A DNA stretch of 64,000 nt, taken from contig NC_133901.1 of NCBI RefSeq assembly GCF_964199755.1, forward strand, positions 47,213,418 to 47,277,417. The letters are read 5' to 3'. Both the position numbers and the translations under genes were made by a program. Origin of the DNA: Larus michahellis. Its lineage: Eukaryota > Chordata > Aves > Charadriiformes > Laridae. The notes under the pieces were generated by a model. It made no database searches. It was not told where the DNA came from and was given only the letters and a program-made list of their open reading frames with translations. Position 1 is the stretch's first letter; the number at the start of each line of letters is the position of its first letter. Below, one piece after another: positions 9,301-21,300 of the stretch.

Positions 9301-12300
9301 CTGTTAGCAGCTTGCAATTTGAGCTAAGTATTCTTTTTTTTTTTTTCTTCTTTGCTGTTTCCTTTTACCACTTTCTGTTTTTTTTCCCCTTTGTTTCTAA
9401 TTTGCTTCCTAGCTTCCCTTGCTCCTGTTAACTCTCTTTATCCTTCTCCCTTTAGTCCTAATTGTTATTTCAGTTATTATTTTATAGCATTACAATTCCT
9501 TATTCAAAGCCCTGGTCATTAGAAAGATACCGGTAAGTCTTGGTAAATTCCTTTTACTTTTCACTTTTTTCTAACAATTCTTATGCTCTACAATCTCAAG
9601 GACAGAGGTTCCATCTTTCAGAGCGGTTCAGTCCCCAACACGTTTTGGGTGTTACAGTGTGAGGCAATTAGTTCCTGTTGGTTTTTGTTGTTGTTTTTTT
9701 TTTAATATAAACATTCTTAAAATGCTGTATGTATAATAAAGTGAAAACATTTCCTTATGTAAAGTCCTCATAGTATTGATCGAGATGGCAAAACTTGTTA
9801 ATGCATATAACATTGTGCGAAAAGAGCTGTAGTAATGAAGTTGAGACATCTAGGCCTCTGTGACTCTCCAAATTATATTGAGTAGTCAATGCTGAAACAT
9901 CGTTTGTGACCTTCAAGGTGCAAGTTGTTGGCTGCTTTTGAACGGTGGTAATTTAGAACTGAATCATTCTGATGTAGGAGATGGAAACGTCACACCGACT
10001 GAGCTTTGGCTTGAGGCTAACCAATACTTCTCTAAAGAAAGCATGAAAGAAGAGTGCTTGCCCCTGAAGAGACGAGTGCTGTCAGTGCATCTTGAATGTT
10101 GGAGCCTGGTTTTTCCAAAAGGACGTATTTTGGAGCCATCAGTGTTACTCTGGTATATTAATTCTTGTCAATGCAAGATACAATTACTAAAATGTTGAAG
10201 GAGGCCCAGAGTACTATAGCTTAGAAACCAGTTCAAAATACCTAGCGTACAATGTTTGCTGTATAACTGGTATACTTCCATAGGTTGTGGTGCACTGGCA
10301 GGTGTGTTGATGGTGACAGATGGTAATACCAGCATCCCTTGCTGTTGTAGCTATCACATAAGGTTAAATTTGGGAACTCCTGTTGTAAGCTATTGTGCAA
10401 AAGGAGTCTGTTCTCCACAGGGCACCCTTTGCAGGCTTGAGAAGCTGGTGAACAGCAGACAGGGTACCTAGAATTGATGGATCTTGAAGAAGCTGATAGA
10501 AGGCCACTTGGGGTGATCACTTAAGGATATTTTTCTTGACAATGTATGATTACTGGGCAATACAGAATAACTTACTAGAACTGGAAGGCCCTTCTTACCC
10601 AAACTGGTGTCAGAGGAAGTTGAGAGCAGGCCGTTTTACATATATAACCCCCACCCTCTTCTTCCTCACAACTCCTAAAGCCTCCAATATCTGGGAGGCC
10701 CCGCAATTCCTGGGTTGAGTTGCTCATCAGTTTGCTTGTTCGCAGCATTAATTTGTTTGTTCTGGAGACCTGCTGTTTGTATTTTAGAAAAATCTTAAAG
10801 TTTTTTTTTTCCAAGTTGGCTGCTAAAGGAACTGAATTCTAAATAGGCCATGTTGCCCTAATTCAGAAGCTTTCCAGGCATACAACTGGCCTGTAGCTGG
10901 AGAAAGCAAGCCAGTGAGAATGTAAAACCAGTGTTTTAGCTGGGGAGCTGGGGGGATTGTGTAAAGATGAGCAGTCTAAGGATTTTTTTTTTTTTGGCAG
11001 ACTTTTTACATAATTTACAATTTATTGTGTATTCACAATGATAAACCAAGAAATTATCTTCCTCCCTACCCCCAAACCCTAAAAGCCAACGTTCTTTAAA
11101 CATATTTTGAAGTTAGCTTTCCTAAAAATCCAGTAGGGAGCATTCAGTCTTATAATTATTAATATGCCTTGTGACAACTTTCTTGCCTCATGTGTCCCCT
11201 CTCCTTTCACCTTGGCTTTTTGTTCTACCTGAATGTAATTGCTGATTCATGAACACACTCATTATTCATGTACTTACCTTCCAGCATGTGAGTAATCCCC
11301 GTTTATATGCATCAGGTTAGGCATGTGCAAGTGTTGGCAGGATCCAGACCTTCCATACTGAGCTTTTTGGATTAGACAACCTCTTCAGTAAAGTAGCCTT
11401 TTCTGAGGCTTGGGCTTCAGAAAGTGAGGCTGATGGCTGTTTCATTTTCAGTAGTCCTCAAAATGGAGTTTGTGTAGGAAAATGTAGCTGTAGCATAGGT
11501 TGATGTCTTTTCCTTGAGGACTGATGTAAAATGTAGTTGGAATTCTGGACTTGGTGCAAGTGAGCTATGTCCTCTTGATGTTGGTGCACCAAAATCCTAG
11601 CTTTTCAAGTGTATTCTTTCTTTCTGAGACAGACAGGTTGGCAGGTGTGTGTATGTATGGTTTTCTTTAAAAGCATCAGAACTTTGGGATTGGGGAAATA
11701 AAGCTGGTGTGGTAAATATCCATATCAAAATTACCAAATGCAGCTTCTAAATTGCTACGTAGATGTTCATGTGTTATTTTAAACAAGTGTAAAATTATAT
11801 TTATCTCTTTTTTTGTTTGTTTGTTTCTTGTTTGTATTTGTGTTTCTTATGGATAGCTGTCTCCTGTTGCATGCTTTTGTGGAAAAATTACTCTAGGAAG
11901 AGACAGTTTTGAGACTCGAGTAACCACGTGATCTTGCTCTTTTCGAGCACTTTAGTAATTTCGGGTCGTCTTCATTGTTTATGCTGCTTTTGTAGAAGGA
12001 GGGATTGATTGAGTTGTCGGGAGCTCTTCAACTAGAAGTCGACAGGAGATTGACAGATGTGGTTTTAGTGACGTCTTTCTTTCAGGAAAGCTTCTTGTTA
12101 TGCAGTTTTAAAGTTCTCTTAAACACTTCGTGCATGATCTTGTGAACATTTTCCACGGTTTTTAAGAAGATCTACTTTGCATTTAGGTCATGATGATGTC
12201 CTGATTTTTAGGTGGTGTGCAAATGAGTGTGTGGTTAATGGTGGTGAAATCAGGTTATCTAAAGGTTTTCTTTGAGGCTGTATGCATCACCACAATAAAA

Positions 12301-15300
12301 ATACTCAGGTATAAGTTCACTTCTTAATCTTTAAAATAATCATGAATGTCCAGTCTGTTTTTTTCCCTTCTGAATGCTTTTATGAGAAAGAGGGATGTTA
12401 TTTGAGAGCTCGCTTAACCTTTAGTTGAAGATGGGGTGTGTTGTATTTTTAACAGATTTGCTCTTTCAGTTTGTTAAAGGCCATTTGTCTTAAGTAGGTG
12501 TGGTTAAAAAGGATATAAAAAGCTTAAGTCTTAAACAAAACCAAAACCAAACAAGAAAACCTAAACAAGCCTTAAACAACAGTGGGCTTTCCCTTGCAGT
12601 TGATCAGCTGGCTGCTTCTTGTCATCAGCTGCTCCATCATGTAGTTCTTGAGTTGAGCTAAACTCAGAATGACCTATGTAGGTACAACCTGAATTTTAGA
12701 AATAATAAAATCACAAAAAGCAATACTAAACCCACTCAAAACACCTCAAAAATAGGTATTCTCAAGAGAGAATTCACTTTCACTTTTATTGTTTTCACAT
12801 GAAAGTGTTGGTATTTGTGTCCCCCCGCCTTTTAACAGAAAGGAGTATTAAAAATATAACTTCCTTGTTCAGCCTTTTTCCTGCTCTCTGTGGCAATGGT
12901 CCTTAGGATGCTCAGAGTGCCTGATAGTTTCCTCCTTAGTTAGATATGCTGCAACAGCTCTCCTTTGATGCTCTGCCAGTGTGCAGGCAGCCTTTGCTTT
13001 TTTTTTTTCCTGGAGAAACTTCGGTTTCCAAGGCTTCTAGTTGCCATTAGGGCTTATTAGGAGAGGACACTTTCTGTAAGGTGTGTTGACTACTTCTTTA
13101 GGTTAAGGGTTCGATTAGTCTGGCTAAATCGGTTAAAAAAAACCCAAACTCCATTGAGTAACATGAGTCTGACTTAGGTATAGACTGCAGACATGAACTT
13201 TGAGATATTGAGTGAGTTATTTTTCCAAATTGCTGGCCTTGAAAGTGTGTAGGCCAGCACTTTAAAGTACACTACACTAGCTCATTACTTACATATCTGT
13301 TACCCTGGTTCGTGAACCTTTCTCTTTTTTTCCTGGTATCTTTGCAGTGGTCAGGAGTATTTAATGAGCTGCATTGCTGCAAGTGGCAGAGCAATGTTTT
13401 GACTCTGCAGGGGAATGTTCCTTGATAACACTGAGAAGCAGTTTCAGATACTGAGGTCAGAGATACTTTCTGCCTCGGGCTTTTTGGACTTGGTAGGGTA
13501 TCAAGAGTATTGGTATTAATGCGAAAATCAGTAAATACGTGAAAAAAATCTTCATCTGGCAAGACTGGTGACAGTCCTGTTCTGTACAATGTTGTTTGGC
13601 TGAAACCTGTGTGTAATGTGTGCTGGACTGGAAGAAAACACAATGTGTAAATATTAAGCTGTTTTTCTGTCTTTGGCTGAGTTGATCTTCAGTGGTACGC
13701 TGTGCATACATGACTTGCATAAAATTTCATTTGTCAGGGAGTATCCCATTATATTGTCTAGAATGTCAAATCTCACTCTAATTTTAGAACTAATTATAGC
13801 AAATTCATTTCGTGCAACAAAAAAGCCAGTATGGTTTCGGTATTGAAATTTAACACTTTGGGGGCCCTGATTTCCTCCTTTCCAAGTGATAACCAGAAGG
13901 TGGGTGCAGACTGGTGAAACTGTAAGGATTGCAGCGTGGCTGTTACCTGGCTACAGTGACGAGCAGTTTACTGCACGTACTGTGCTATATGATGTGCTCC
14001 CGTGTAGGGGATTTCAGGGTGCTACACTGCCTGTTGCTCAGCATCTCTGGAAAGTTAAGTTCTTTTTTAATTCTTCTGCATCTCTGCATTGCAACAATGC
14101 AGCGTCGAGTTTATTGGTTTTGCTCTGGATCTGTTTAGCTTTCTCACAGACGTGAGCCAGATCGTATCTGAGGGTTGTAGCAGCTGATGTAGGGAATCCA
14201 CATGAAATGTTCTGTGGATTCATCTGATCAGATGCATTTATATGTGTATGCTTAGGCATGGAAATTTTTAATACATGCTGCTGTAGTAATGAAAAACACT
14301 TTGGGGAGGGAAAATTTTGTATTGGAAGTAGATAAGACTTAAAGACCTGTCCTCTCTTATCAAAATGATTTAGCTTATTCCTACAATGTATTTAAGAGAA
14401 CAATAAAGGAAAAAAAAAACCAACCCTGACCAAAATTAAAGTTTTGCTGAAGTATGGTTGCATATATTATCATTATTGTGTAAGACATGAACCCACAGTA
14501 ATTATTAAAACCATTTTATAGCACATTGTGGTGAAATAATAGCCTGTGAGAGATAATAAAATTGCCATGACTAGAGCTTCCCTGGGCTTCATGACAGTGA
14601 GAGGAGGTGACCTGGGATCATTGGGGCTTTCAGATTTCTGATCTTGTAGGTCATGACCTTCTGATCATGAGACCTTGGCCTTTGATTTGATTCCAGCTAA
14701 TATCAGACATTGGACAGTATCCACGTTTTATGGGAATTCTTAGTATTAAAACCACTTTCTTTTCTAGATCTGTTTTAGAAAATTACTAAGAGTGTCCTTG
14801 ATTTTCTTAACGCTTTCAACCAGGCTTTGTTAGCTGGTGGAGAGGAGTCTCATTTGCCTGGTTAATCTCTGTTCTCTATTTTCTGCTGTCCTCATGAGTG
14901 TTTCTGTTTGCGTGGGGTGTGCTGTGAAGACAGGCTTTTCGGCTTCCCCGACTGAGCGCTTGGTGCCTTTCATGATGATGCTGTTAGGGGACCTCTTACG
15001 TATATGCACTACTGCACACACGCACACAAACTTGCACATCTTAAAAGGCAATGAGATGGAATAAGCTGTTTTAAGTGATTCCTTTAATCTTATTAATACT
15101 ACAGAATTTTAATCTAAATGTATTTTTTTGTGTTGTTCTCCCCGCCCCTCTCAGCAGTGTGAATTAAATCCAGTTTATAATTATGGTAAGGTACTGTATA
15201 ACGTTGTAAACTAAAGAACCCAGGAGCTGCTTCTGGGATCCCCACTTTTGCTTTGTAGAAGATAAACATGTAAGAAAGTGCTAGTAGGACAAATAACTCT

Positions 15301-18300
15301 GCATTCCCTTAAGAGATATCCTTATGTTAACGACCTTTTCAGTGAGACTCAAAAATAATAAAGATCGGTTATACTTTTTTCAAAATTAAATAAATTCTGA
15401 TTTGAAGAAATTACATAAAATGCAGATGTCTGATGTTTATGTCCTGAAGATATTCTGGATAGCAAAGTTGTTCTGAGCATTTGTAAATAAAGGTACTAAA
15501 CAGGTGTGGCATGTTGGAAAGTTGTAACGAAGCATCTGTGTCTTTGGCTGTTGGATTGCAAGGCTAGGCTTTTCCAGAAAAGACTTTTGAAAATTCTTGA
15601 AGAAATGAACTTGTTCTTGAGTTCTGTTATGTTGGAAAAAAGTAACTCAGGGAAGTTAGTCTTTCTGCTGCAACAGTTCATGGGGTTTTTTTGGTGGTTG
15701 TTGTTGATTTTTTTTTTTTTTTAAATAAGTGCATTATAAATAAGTACATCTGCAGCCTTCTGAACATAAAATTCGGGTTTGTCAAAATGCTTATTCATAT
15801 CACAAGTCTTACTGAAATTATGTGGGTTTTTTTTTAAAAAAAAAACTTACTTCAAAGCAGGTGCTTTGTGGGTTTTTTATGGATTTATTAGCATAATGAA
15901 ATACTTACATAAGTAATATTCCCTATAACCTTTCTCAGATCAAGAATAGAGTTAAAATAAAGTAACTCTGAGTCCTTGAAAGTTTAATTCTGCTGTCTCT
16001 ATCAGATACAGTGTCTATCTGCATTTTCAGCTGGAAGTGGCATGTAAGGGAAAAGCTGTTATTCTGAATCTTCTAGACAGCTCTGTGTTTGCTAAGAGCT
16101 TCATTAAGAGTGAACTTGCTAATGCTTAAGCTAAGAACGCTCATTTCATGCTAGTATAAAAAACAATTTCAGCTTTAAGTAATCCTCCTAAAAAATGGCC
16201 CTTTAGAGAGAAGCTTTCTTTGCAAACCCCCTTCTGTATAATTTCATTTCAGCCATTTTGTGTATGTCTAAGCTGAACCTCCAGCATTACTGATGTTAAT
16301 TGCTCTGCCTTATTTTCCTAGTGCAAAAATTTGGAATAAACATTGCAGAGGTAAGTGTGAGAATGCTGTTAATGGAATGACCACCTCCAAAGGACCCAAG
16401 GACTTGTGCCATGGAGAAGAGGGGAAAATGCTGTGTATTCAGAGCAGGATGTGAATAATGTATTGTTAATAAAGTATGAGGCAACTCATCGTGAGGACTC
16501 CGTGGCTAAAATCATGTTGAGTTCTGTAAGGGGAAAAAATAGATCACGGGCAATTATGTGTGCTTGCTTAACCCCTGAGCTTGTTTGCAGAGCTAGTGAT
16601 CTTTCATAGGCTCGGGGGTAGGATTTAACACTGTTTTCAACCTGCCTTGCAACTCGGGTGTTCCGGGAGCTCTGGGTGAGAGGAGAGCGCGCCAGCCAGC
16701 CTGGGCTTGGGGTCTCTCTGCTTCGTAGCACTCCACAGGGATGATGAGCTTCACAAGAGATTTAGGGCTGAGAGGTGGAGTGGGTGGCTGAGAGAAGCAA
16801 GAGCAAACTTCTTGAACTTCCTCTGCAATGGCGATTGTGAGCGCTCCGTTTGCTTTGACACAAAGTCAATTAAGTTAGTTGAGATTATCCTCACTACTGG
16901 TTAGAGTTTGCATGAAGAATTCCCTGCCATGTATAACAAATGTTTAAAACTTTTTTTTTTACCAATACTGTTATTGTTGTTGCCACTCTAGTAAAATACG
17001 GCTGGTTTTGGCATGCCAGTTTGAACACCAAAATGAAAGGTCAGGATGTTTGTTGAGCCGAAGTCCGGGGCTTGGGTATGGCCAGATATGCAGGGATCCA
17101 TAATTGAAAATGTGTATGAATACCCTTAACTGTAGTGTGTTCTTAAATTTGTCAGTTTGTGACCCTAAAGTTAAGAACTTGCCTCTGAATGTTTTACCAC
17201 ATTTGACTTCCATTACACAAGTCTATTTTGTGATTACTTCTGTAACTACTGTGTAAAACTTGTACAAAAAGCCCTTTTCATGGGAGATATGGTCGATTTC
17301 CCCAGCTTGGGTGGGATAACTGTGGTAAAATGGTTTTTTTGCACCAAATGTGCAAATCAATGCACATTTACTGATAATCTTTGCTGCTACTTTCAGATAT
17401 GCAAATGGTTCACATATGATGATGGGATGTGAGTTGACTACATTGTACAAGGAGATAATATTATTTTTTTCTGTGCTCAAATGCTACTTGCAGGTCTAAA
17501 ATGGAAACGTATTAACATTTAAAATGTGCAATCTTAATCCTGTTTTCAGTTACTAAGCAGAAAGTGTGTTCGTGGGTTTGCAGTTAGTGGAAAATGTCAA
17601 ACTAGGTGTGATATGCCTTGCTATTGGATATTCCTCTCCAATGCTGATGCTGTAAGAAAATGGGGAATATTAGAAGTATAGTAGAGTTACTAGTTGCTAT
17701 ACCATGTTTAGACATGGGATTGCAAAATTTGTCCTCTTAAGTGTAAAGATGCCAGTTCACTTTCATGTGAAAAGTTGATTCTTGGGTGGAACAGGGTATT
17801 TTTGTCTCGCTTCTCAAAATTGGCAGCAATTGCTAATTTCCATGAATGCATGGCTTATAGTGACAGTAACGAATTGAAGACTCTTTCGAAAGCGTTTCTG
17901 TCATTCAGAGGAAACTAACATGTGAGCGTGAACGCTATGGGAGAGCAGATCATGCATTATGAAAGCATCTTATTTTTCTCAGAATTTATGTTCAAAATTA
18001 TGGTTTTTCAACAATTAATCTCACTTTACAGGTTCAGAACGATGGCAAAATGCAGTTTTATAATTCAAGAGGTTTGACGCAGAGAAGGGAGGAGTTCATC
18101 CCGAAGGACAGGAACGAAGCTGGGAGTGCAGTACCTACTCCAGCACTGTTAGACAGTGCAGCCCACAGAAATAGGAGTGCAGTTGTTGTTATTTTCAAAA
18201 TTGATGCCTTAAAATGCACGATGCAAGCTAAACCTAATATTAAAGTGCTGTGACTGGATCGCATTAGCTGTGTCTTCCTGGTATATTTTGACAAAAATAG

Positions 18301-21300
18301 CCTACTACCCAGTACAAAGAAGAAATACAGGAAAGCCTGCAACCTCTCCCAGTGGCTTACTGCTGATGGACTTTGTAATTACATCTGTCTAACTCCATCT
18401 GTACCCTGCTCGGCTAGAGGTTGGATTTAAGATTAATTGTATGACGACGATCCTGGCTTACAGCTCTATCTTAATTAGAATTCACAATCCACTTTACATA
18501 AAAATATCTGAAAACTCTTTTCTAAAAGAACACTGATTATAGGGCAAATGAAAACATTTTGATCTTTCTTTTTTCATAATTTGGGAAGAACTTAAGTATA
18601 TATAAATATATATTCCTATGCCATCTGGTTTATTTCTCTCTTCATCTTACTCTTGGCTTCTGTCATCTTGCTTATTGCTCTTTGCCTTTTTAATTAGCAG
18701 GAAAAAGCAAGTAGAAATGACTTCCTGTGATCACAGTAACATTTCAAAGATTACTGAATGCTATGAAACGTAGTGCTTTTCTGTGTTTTGAGATTTACTT
18801 CTGTTGAACGTAGCTCTGATATTGATATACCAAATCTCTGAGTTGGGTGTATAATATTTTACTTCGTGTAATAAATCACACTTTTTCTGGAAAACATCGC
18901 TTTTTTTCAGAAATAAGTAGTTCTGTTCTTGAACTGCAATAATAAGGCTGAACTATGATGGTAGCGTTGTTGCATTTAATTCTTATGTTCTGGTGTTGTC
19001 CTGGCTGAAATGGCTCTGTTTCTAAAAGCTGTGATTTGGGAGTATTTAATTAAATATGCAGGAGTTAACATTTACCGTATTCTGGGAACTCTCAGAGTGC
19101 AATCTTGTGAAGACTGATTGAGAAATTCTGTCTGTTCTAATAGTCTGGATAAGAGGAGAAAAAGAAGGAAAAAATACACTTATCTTTTATTTGGGTTAAT
19201 TTAGTCTCAAGTGCTACAATGTAACTTTAGAACTGTGTGGGTTTGTTGTTTTTTGGGGTGGTTTTGTTTGTTTTTTGGTTTTTGTTTGTTTTTTTTTAAC
19301 TCCGTCAAAACAATGTTTTGGGCCCAAGAGATTCTCTTCAGATGAAGTGAGTTTCAATAAGATAACCTCTTATGTCTTCATTTAAAAAAAAAAAAAGAAG
19401 AAAAAATAATAAGGGGGGAAGTCCTAAAGACCTTCCATAAACAGCCTCACTTAAAAGGTTCAGGTCAGTTTAAGAAGGTGCATAAGCACATGCTCCTTTT
19501 AAGCAAAAGAACACTTCCTCTGTTTGGGTTTGCTGCTTGCATGAGTTACGATGATTAAGTATGACCCTAATGTTGTTAAACCAGTGCCCGAGTTCCTGAT
19601 GTGATAATTTGCAAACAAAATTTGCTTTCTCATAGTGTGAGTTGCATTCCAGTTTGTTTGGCAGTATTTGGAAGTTAAATGCCTTGGCTTGGTGCTTCCT
19701 TGCTCCTGTTGGAGATCCTGCAGGGGGATGATCTTACATGTGAAAGAAGATGCTGGACTGAAGGAAAAGCACAAAAATATTTTTCACACCTCAGGGTTTC
19801 TGTGTTTTTATTTGAAACTTTCTGTTAAAATTCTCTTAAAAATTGTGAAAATGAAGTTGCTTTTTACCCAAGGCATAATGTAGATTTTGAAAATATGCAG
19901 ATTTGTGTACTGATTGTAAGAATTAACAACTTTGTTTTCCTGTTTTTTTTTTTTTTTAATGCCATTCGTAATACCAAGTTCTCCTGCATTTTTCCATTTG
20001 GTAGCAGTCTACACAGGTCCATGTTTTGGCACAGAAGGAAAATAAAGCCAAGTAACTGTGATGTTCAGGGTGTTTTACAGCTGGCCAGAGGTGGTCGCTG
20101 AGAACCCCCCAGTACAGGGTGAGGTGAAGATCTGCCGTGAGACTCTGTGACTTTATTATGTGACTGTTCAGAGTAGCTGACTCAGGCTAATCTCTGATTA
20201 GCGACTGATCTTTAGCCTTACTGGAGCCACGCTAAGAGTTAGTGAAGAAGTAAGAAATCTGATTTTCTTACTACTGGATCATCTAAGAACATTTTTCTCT
20301 TTATTTAATTAAAAGACTTGTGTGGTATAGAAGTGTCTTGACAACTTGGCCCTAGTTTTGCTTGATTCAGGTCTGTCTTGAATAGTTTTGCGTGCACGTT
20401 TGGAACTGGTGGTTAAAAGGGGAAGCTGTGCCTTGGAGAGCAGCGTTGTCCTTCTGGGGCAGCACCATGGGATTTGAGCTGCTGAGGAGGGCAGTGCCGT
20501 GTGGTGGGATAGGTGGTGGTGACACTGGCAGATACTCTGTCTTTAACAGAGAAGAGAGCACAACTGGGTTTCTTTGTAAGGAGGTATGTCTTGAATTGTT
20601 GTTTATAGCATATGTACAAAACTGAGAGCTTTACTTTGTGCTGATTGTACTTTCTGAAGTGAATGTTGTACTTTATTACTGCAGCTTGAGTGTCTTTGGC
20701 AATAGGGTGTGGTTTTTTTTTTGTTGTTTTTTTGTCTTTGCTAATTACTCCATAGCTTCTCACCACCTTCCTTATCAGTGTCTCAGTTAACATGGTTACC
20801 TGGTATCTATCCTTTGCAAACTAAAATTATGTGTATGTTAAAGCTACTTAGCTCATCTCAGGAGTTGCACTTTAATTTTGCAGTAAGCTTTATACAGAAA
20901 AAAACCCAGTATGGTAGTTATTTCCCTAGATTTGTGGGGAATCTGAAAGTTATTTTTGCCAAGAAGCCAATAATACTGCTCTATAAAGGGGTTGTGCTGC
21001 AGTACTAAAATTCATCCGTGAGTGACCTCTTAGAACTCAGTAACTCTACACCAACACATCCTAATTGTCTGCTCAGGTCACAGCTCGCCTTTGTTGTCCC
21101 ACAGACCAAGGTAGGGTACTGGGCCAACTGGTTCAGCTGCCACCCTGCTGCTGGCTTGGAACAAGAGCCCTTTGTTGCCGGCTGGGCTGGCTGGGCTGCA
21201 TAAGGACCAGGGCACTGCCGGCCGGCCACGTCCTCGCTTGTGCCCCAGTAAAGCCTGCTGGCTGGGTTGCGCTTCCACTTGTAGCACAAAGTTCAGGGGA

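Noticed and set aside
20413..20793. 126-codon - strand frame in intron 1
   Set aside because: Composition is dominated by A/T-rich simple sequence (Lys/Thr runs), with no family resemblance and no gene-like context.
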